Origin: DATLFI01 sp035524895
Lineage (GTDB): Bacteria > Acidobacteriota > Thermoanaerobaculia > Multivoradales > Multivoraceae
Reading direction: 5' to 3'
Assembly (NCBI GenBank): GCA_035524895.1
Contig: DATLFI010000098.1
Span: forward strand, 1-11,575
Length of the DNA stretch: 11,575 nt
Shown: positions 8,002 through 11,575 of the stretch, piece by piece
How positions within the stretch are numbered: the stretch's first letter is position 1
Layout of the letters: each line of letters starts with the position of its first letter
The notes under the pieces: generated by a model
The model's input: only the letters and a program-made list of their open reading frames with translations
What the model was told of the DNA's origin: nothing
The model's database searches: none
Program-made: the position numbers and the translations under genes

Positions 8002-8247
8002 CCGGCCCTGCGAGGCTCCTGGGACGTGTCGAGTAGACGAGTTGGCACGGCCTGCGGCAAAGAGACACCTGCCGGCTCCGTGATCGACATGGGGGCGATC
8101 GGAGCGGCTTGCTGGACCAGGGCCTCTTTGCGACGCCGCGCCGGCGACGAGAAGGCCAATGGAATCAAGCCTTTGGAGGCTACTCGAGGCGGCGGGCCGA
8201 GGGCTCTGGCGGAGCTCCGGGAGGGTTCTTGCACCAGGCCCTCGGTG
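8002..8247. other. Non-coding stretch upstream of the sigma-54 promoter
   Basis: I find no convincing gene here. Short open frames cross it on both strands (for example 8026-8277 plus and 7971-8267 minus), but they lack a good ribosome site and recognisable motifs. It holds a related pair of sequences, CTTGCTGGACCAGGGCCTC (8108-8126) and CTTGCACCAGGCCCTC (8228-8243), and two small inverted repeats, GATCG/CGATC (8082-8100) and AGCCT-TTGG-AGGCT (8168-8181). Its position just upstream of the sigma-54 promoter fits activator (enhancer) binding sites. No intrinsic terminator for the ThDP gene was seen after 8001. Confidence 0.4.
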
Positions 8248-8263
8248 TGGCACGGCCCTTGCT
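8248..8263 (+). promoter_or_regulatory. Sigma-54 (RpoN) -24/-12 promoter
   Basis: TGGCACG, four bases, then TTGCT is an exact match to the sigma-54 consensus TGGCACG-N4-TTGCW. The invariant GG is at 8249-8250 and GC at 8261-8262, 10 bases apart as required. A start of transcription near 8274 is predicted. About 11.5 positions are specified, so an exact hit is very unlikely by chance in this window. Such promoters need an AAA+ activator bound upstream; none is encoded here. The two flanking genes converge on this gap, so the promoter faces no annotated gene on its own strand. Confidence 0.75.
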
Positions 8264-8273
8264 TCACCCCAGG

Positions 8274-8405
8274 GTAACGGGAAGAACCCTGCGGGGGCCG
8301 AGAGGTACGATCCTCTAAGAAAGTCCCACCATTCTAGCAGGCGACCCTCGCGGTTGTCAGCTAGTCTTAGAATCCCGCCCCATTTCCCCCGACTCTGCTC
8401 GGGGG
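8274..8405 (+). ncRNA. Candidate sigma-54-dependent structured small RNA, no known family recognised
   Basis: The start is predicted from the promoter; the end is a guess at the last strong hairpin. Elements seen are: AGAGG/CCTCT (8301-8316); a 12-bp stem with one A-A mismatch, formed by CTAGC-A-GGCGACC and GGTTGTC-A-GCTAG around a 5-base loop (8334-8364); a 7-bp pair TCTAAGA/TCTTAGA enclosing it (8314-8320 with 8365-8371); and CCCCCGA/TCGGGGG (8386-8405). Two G-U pairs in the long stem form only in plus-strand RNA, which agrees with the promoter direction. No start codon with a good ribosome site follows the promoter. Sigma-54-driven small RNAs such as Qrr and CrcZ are known elsewhere, but no resemblance in sequence is claimed. 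A short peptide gene or a decayed gene remains possible. Confidence 0.38.
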
Positions 8406-8528
8406 TAAAAACCCAAACCAACCCACCTTTACTCATCGAGCCTCCCCCCCGCAGCGGCCCAGTCTCCCGTTACCGTTTTACCGACCTTACGAAAATCTTT
8501 CCAATCGAGCGTTCGTAATAACTGGTCC
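8406..8528. other. C-rich, G-poor tail of the convergent gap, possible Rho-loading region
   Basis: No gene is seen. On the plus strand 8406-8437 contains no G at all, and the C excess continues to about 8470, the composition expected of a Rho utilisation site. Positions 8461-8520 are 26/60 G+C (43%), far below the rest of the window. A perfect 7-bp inverted repeat, TTACGAA/TTCGTAA, lies at 8487-8493 and 8512-8518 with an 18-base loop. Neither it nor the hairpin at 8386-8405 is followed by a T-run on either strand, so no intrinsic terminator is called. Confidence 0.35.
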
Positions 8529-10733
8529 TCAGAGACCGGCCTCGGCCCGGGGCTTCCAAGCCTCCAGGAGCCGCGCCAGCTCTCGTGGATTCGTCGTCGG
8601 CAGCTCGCAGGCGAAACTCCTGCATGCATAGGCTTTAGCCTGATCGGTACCCCCTCCAGGAGAGGGCAGATGGATGCCGAGTTGCTGCAGGATCGTTGCT
8701 TCCTCGTTCGGCGCGAGAACCACATGGCGATGTGGGTCGTACGCGGTCGTACGCGCTACCCGTAGCAGCTCGCGTGCGCCCACCAGGGTGGGGTCGCCGA
8801 CGATCAGCACGTGCTCGGGCGGCACCATCATCGCCTCGACGACCTGGAGCATGTGCGCCATCGCATGGGGCGCCTGCTCCAGAACCGGCCGGAACCGGGC
8901 GACCACTCCCTCGGCCAGCCCGATCAGGTCGGACCGTTGGAGCAATCGGCCCAGGCGCAGCAGAACCTCGGCGGCGAGGGCGTTGCCCGAGGGCTCGGCG
9001 CCATCGTAGGCCTCCTTGGTGCGCACCAGCACGCGCCGGTCGGTGCCGGGGTCGTCGAAGAAGGCTCCGTCCGCCGGGTCGTGGAAGGTCGCGACCATCG
9101 ACTCGACCACCAGCATCGAGCGCTGCAGCCACGCTTCGTCGAACGAGGCCAGGTACAGGTCGAGGAGCGCGAGCGCGAGCGCGGCATAGTCTTCGAGCTG
9201 GCCGTCGACCGCTGCCTCGCCGTCCCGGAAGCGGCGGTACAGACGGACCCGATCGCCGTCCCGCCACGAGCAACGTTCGAGCACCAGGCGAGCCGCCCGC
9301 GCCGCGAGCTCGAGATCCTGGGGGCGTTCGAGCGCCGCGGACGCGCGCGCCGCTGCCGAGATCATCAGCCCGTTCCACGCGACCAGCACCTTGTCGTCGA
9401 GGTACGGGCGGGGTCGCTGAGCGCGTTGGCGCCGCAGCTTGGCTCGGGCACGTTCCAGAGCCTGCTCCACGTCCTCGGGACTCAGCTCCAGCTCGCGCGC
9501 CACCTGCGCCGAAGTGCGGGCCGCAAAGAGCACGTTGCGAGTGCCGAGCTCGCCGTGCGGGTCGTGCAGGGTGTTGCCGAGCTCGCTGATGCCCCAGCAA
9601 CCAGTCGCGGCCTCGAGCTCGAGGGGGTCTTCCAGCACGCGCGCGACCTCGGCCTTCTCCCAGAGGTAGAAGGCGCCCTCTTCCTTCTCGTCGGGATGGC
9701 TGGGATCGGTGGCGCTGTCCGCGTCCTCGGCGGAGAGGAAGCCGCCCTCGGAATGGGTCAGGCGTTGGCGGACGTAGTCGAGGATCTCGGCGGCGGCACC
9801 GGCGAAAAACGAATCGCGGGTGAGCTGCCAGGCGTCGAGGTACGACCAGGCGAGCTGCGCCTGGTCGTAGAGCATCTTCTCGAAGTGCGGCACTCGCCAC
9901 AGCGCATCGACCGAGTAGCGGTGGAAGCCACCCTCGAGGTGGTCGTGGATTCCGCCTGCCCACATCTCTCGCAGGGTGTGGAGCGTCATGTCGCGCGCGG
10001 CGAGATCGCCGGTGCGGTGGTGGTAGCGGAGCAGGAATCCGTACACCGACGGACGCGGAAATTTCGGCGCGTCGGAGAAGCCGCCGTGGCGCGGGTCGTA
10101 CGCGCGGGCGAGCTGACGCGCCGCGAGCTCGAGCGCCGGTCCCAGCGATTCGGGACCCGCCGGCGCGCCAGAGTCGGCTGGCGGTGCCAGCGAGCTCGCA
10201 GGTGCAGCGGTCGCGAGGCCCGCGAGCGCGGTGGTGACCTGCAGCGCGGCAGCCAGCACTTTCTCCCGGTCGTTGCGCCAGGCCTCGCTCAGGTGCACGA
10301 GGATCTGTCCGAACCCGGGACGGCCGTAGCGCGCATCGGGCGGGAAGTAGGTGCCCGTATAGAACGGCTGGAGGTCGGGCGTCAGCCAGGCCGAGAGCGG
10401 CCAACCACCCGAGCCGGTCGTCGCCTGCACCGCGGCCATGTACACGCGGTCGACGTCGGGCCGCTCCTCGCGGTCGACCTTGATCGCCACGTAGCGCTCG
10501 TTGAGCAGCGCCGCGACCCCTTCGTCCTCGAACGACTCGCGCTCCATGACGTGGCACCAGTGGCACGTCGAGTAGCCGATCGACAGGAAGATGGGCCGAT
10601 CCTCGCCGCGCGCCTTCTCGAATGCCTCGTCACCCCACGGGTACCAGTCCACCGGGTTGTGCGCGTGCTGGAGGAGGTAGGGGCTCTTCTCTCGCGCGAG
10701 TCGATTGGTGGGGCGGCTGGTCGAACGACTCAT
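8529..10733 (-). CDS. DUF255 thioredoxin-fold protein with six-hairpin (alpha/alpha) domain, YyaL/SPATA20 family
   Basis: A protein of 734 residues, close to the family's usual length. The N-terminal thioredoxin-like domain (about 8-168) begins NRLAREKSPYLLQHAHNPVDW and has the family CxxC in STCHWCHVM (Cys57, Cys60), followed by KVDREERPD (85-93) and GGWPLSAWLTPD (109-120). A low-complexity Ala/Pro linker (about 172-195) leads to the glycosidase-like helical domain. Its family blocks are DHLEGGFHRYSVD (264-276), PHFEKMLYDQAQL (282-294), GGFLSAEDADS (330-340), DDKVLVAWNGLM (446-457) and PSGNALAAE (581-589). A C-terminal AYACRSFACELPTTNP closes the protein. The biochemical activity of the family is not settled; a cytoplasmic redox or sugar-modifying role is inferred from fold only. 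No signal peptide is seen. The gene is probably co-transcribed with the membrane gene 69 bp upstream. Confidence 0.95.
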   Translation of the reverse strand: MSRSTSRPTNRLAREKSPYLLQHAHNPVDWYPWGDEAFEKARGEDRPIFLSIGYSTCHWCHVMERESFEDEGVAALLNERYVAIKVDREERPDVDRVYMAAVQATTGSGGWPLSAWLTPDLQPFYTGTYFPPDARYGRPGFGQILVHLSEAWRNDREKVLAAALQVTTALAGLATAAPASSLAPPADSGAPAGPESLGPALELAARQLARAYDPRHGGFSDAPKFPRPSVYGFLLRYHHRTGDLAARDMTLHTLREMWAGGIHDHLEGGFHRYSVDALWRVPHFEKMLYDQAQLAWSYLDAWQLTRDSFFAGAAAEILDYVRQRLTHSEGGFLSAEDADSATDPSHPDEKEEGAFYLWEKAEVARVLEDPLELEAATGCWGISELGNTLHDPHGELGTRNVLFAARTSAQVARELELSPEDVEQALERARAKLRRQRAQRPRPYLDDKVLVAWNGLMISAAARASAALERPQDLELAARAARLVLERCSWRDGDRVRLYRRFRDGEAAVDGQLEDYAALALALLDLYLASFDEAWLQRSMLVVESMVATFHDPADGAFFDDPGTDRRVLVRTKEAYDGAEPSGNALAAEVLLRLGRLLQRSDLIGLAEGVVARFRPVLEQAPHAMAHMLQVVEAMMVPPEHVLIVGDPTLVGARELLRVARTTAYDPHRHVVLAPNEEATILQQLGIHLPSPGGGTDQAKAYACRSFACELPTTNPRELARLLEAWKPRAEAGL

Positions 10734-10756
10734 CGAGGCAGACTATCAACGGCTTT

Positions 10757-10771
10757 CCGAGGCGATCTCGG
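10757..10771. repeat. Small inverted repeat between the membrane gene and the DUF255 gene
   Basis: CCGAG and CTCGG are separated by five bases, within the 69-bp gap. On the minus strand it is not followed by a T-run, so it is not an obvious terminator. It could be a short hairpin in the leader of the DUF255 gene or chance in GC-rich DNA. Confidence 0.25.
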
Positions 10772-10802
10772 CGTGTGCGACAAGCGCGCGGCCTCCGGCA
10801 GC

Positions 10803-11575
10803 TCACCGCCACTGCAGCTCGATGCGATCGATCGACAGGCCGTTCGACACGCCTTCGGGCCGCCCATGGTCACTGGCCACCCGCGCTACCAACTCGCAGC
10901 CCGGCTCCCAGGGCACCGGCCCAGCCTCGCGCTCCACCCAGGTCTCGTGCTGGTCGAAGGGGAGCCTGACCAGTAGCCGATCGCCGCAGCCGAGCTGCAG
11001 CTCGAGTGGACCGGGGTGGTTGAGGATCGCGCGCGCGGCGACGCGCAGCACGGCGAGGTCTCCTCCGGCGCGGACCCTCGCCTTCGCGGACTCGCCTTCG
11101 GGGAGCATCCACGCCTCCGGGAATCGACGGCGGTCGAACATCCACGGGTCGGGATCGGGATGGCCTCCGGTCTTGCGGACGCTGGGGGACTCGATCTCGA
11201 TGCTTCGCGAGGTCAGGCTGGCGGCGAGCGCAGGCAATGCCAGGAGGGCACACGCCAACGCGGTCGCGCCCGCGAAGAGGGCTCGGCTCGAAGCGGATCG
11301 GTGGGCACCAGGGGTATCCCCTGCGCTCGGGGCGCTCCGACGCCAAGGCCAGGAGGCGAACAGGAGCGTGGTCGCAGCCAGCGGGAACCACAGTGTTGCG
11401 GGCCGCAGCCGCACGCTGCTCGGCAGCAGCACAGCGAGGTCGAGCCCAGCGCGCGCGCTCCAGGAGTCGAGCAGCCGGCTGCGACCGTCGGCGAAGCTGT
11501 AGGCCAGGCCGGGCTCGGCGACGTACACCACGACCAGCCCCAGGCTAGCGAGCGCCAGCATCGCAGCGACCGCGC
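10803..11575 (-). CDS. Unrecognised membrane protein, C-terminal part (N-terminus beyond the window)
   Basis: The frame is open to the right edge. The first in-frame ATG inside the window is at 11561, but four sense codons precede it without a stop, so the true start probably lies outside. Counting from that ATG, 252 residues are seen. Hydrophobic segments lie at about 1-17, 54-74 and 94-116, followed by a soluble, probably beta-rich C-terminal region (117-252) ending NGLSIDRIELQWR. I do not recognise the family. A membrane region followed by such a tail would suit the end of a large membrane glycosyltransferase of the GT39/PMT-like kind, but this is a weak guess. The 69-bp gap to the DUF255 gene, on the same strand, allows one operon. 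Confidence 0.65.
   Translation of the reverse strand, partial: AVAAMLALASLGLVVVYVAEPGLAYSFADGRSRLLDSWSARAGLDLAVLLPSSVRLRPATLWFPLAATTLLFASWPWRRSAPSAGDTPGAHRSASSRALFAGATALACALLALPALAASLTSRSIEIESPSVRKTGGHPDPDPWMFDRRRFPEAWMLPEGESAKARVRAGGDLAVLRVAARAILNHPGPLELQLGCGDRLLVRLPFDQHETWVEREAGPVPWEPGCELVARVASDHGRPEGVSNGLSIDRIELQWR

Noticed and set aside
8043..8057. A second sigma-54-like site, TGGCACGGCCTGCGG
   Set aside because: The -24 half is perfect, but the -12 GC is not at the required spacing, so it is treated only as a repeat of the promoter sequence.
8267..8295. Inverted repeat CCCCAGGGT / ACCCTG-C-GGG at the predicted transcription start
   Set aside because: Most of its 5' arm lies before the predicted start at 8274, so it would not form in the RNA. 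It could be a DNA-level site but is too uncertain to list as a feature.
8365..8390. TTAGAATCCCGCCCC as the T-arm and acceptor end of a tRNA
   Set aside because: The T-stem does not pair and no matching 5' acceptor, D-arm or anticodon arm is present.
8386..8405. The hairpin CCCCCGA/TCGGGGG as an intrinsic terminator
   Set aside because: On the plus strand it is followed by TAAAAACC and on the minus strand by AAATGGGG; neither gives the T-run an intrinsic terminator needs.
8159..8518. A 119-codon plus-strand frame across the sigma-54 promoter
   Set aside because: Its start lies upstream of the promoter, it has no good ribosome site, and the translation is Pro/Ser/Arg-rich without motifs. The overlapping frames 8026-8277 (plus) and 7971-8267 (minus) fail for the same reasons.
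8811..10976. A 721-codon open frame on the plus strand opposite the DUF255 gene
   Set aside because: It mirrors a clearly real gene, is Arg/Glu/Gly/Val-rich with no domain, and such antisense frames are common in GC-rich DNA. The same applies to the long shadows at 1242-3062, 2396-3490, 3255-4703 and 4810-5916.

Overview
The window is GC-rich (well above 60% by eye). It has the long opposite-strand open frames typical of such DNA and starts genes with both GTG and ATG. Gene content is ordinary chromosomal: acyl-CoA and lipid-type metabolism, a large hybrid sensor kinase, and a conserved thioredoxin-fold protein. A textbook sigma-54 promoter is also present. Together these suggest a Gram-negative, soil-type bacterium of the broad deltaproteobacterial kind (Myxococcota or Binatota-like). 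This is inference only; nothing in the window fixes the taxon. I saw no insertion sequence, integrase, CRISPR array, tRNA or rRNA.

Layout. Positions 1-3418 (minus strand) hold a hybrid histidine kinase followed by an HSL-type alpha/beta hydrolase. The hydrolase runs off the left edge, and its start overlaps the kinase stop in a GTGA junction. A 106-bp divergent gap with a strong 32-bp dyad separates the kinase from a saccharopine-dehydrogenase-like oxidoreductase (3525-4592, plus). That gene converges, 22 bp apart, on an AMP-binding acyl-CoA ligase (4615-6153, minus). The ligase is divergent from a thiamine-diphosphate enzyme of the acetolactate-synthase-like family (6328-8001, plus), which has a duplicated Shine-Dalgarno block. 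After a 527-bp convergent gap come a DUF255/YyaL-type protein (8529-10733, minus) and, upstream of it on the same strand, the C-terminal part of an unrecognised membrane protein that runs off the right edge.

How the genes may work together. The oxidoreductase, the acyl-CoA ligase and the ThDP enzyme lie side by side and could belong to one acyl-CoA or keto-acid pathway, but their alternating strands mean separate transcription. The kinase-hydrolase pair is probably one operon. The DUF255 gene may be co-transcribed with the membrane protein.

The most interesting stretch is the gap at 8002-8528. It carries an exact match to the sigma-54 -24/-12 consensus (8248-8263, plus strand) with no convincing ORF downstream. 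Instead there is a dense run of inverted repeats, including a hairpin with G-U pairs that form only in plus-strand RNA, then a C-rich, G-free tract. This looks like a sigma-54-dependent small RNA locus of unknown kind.
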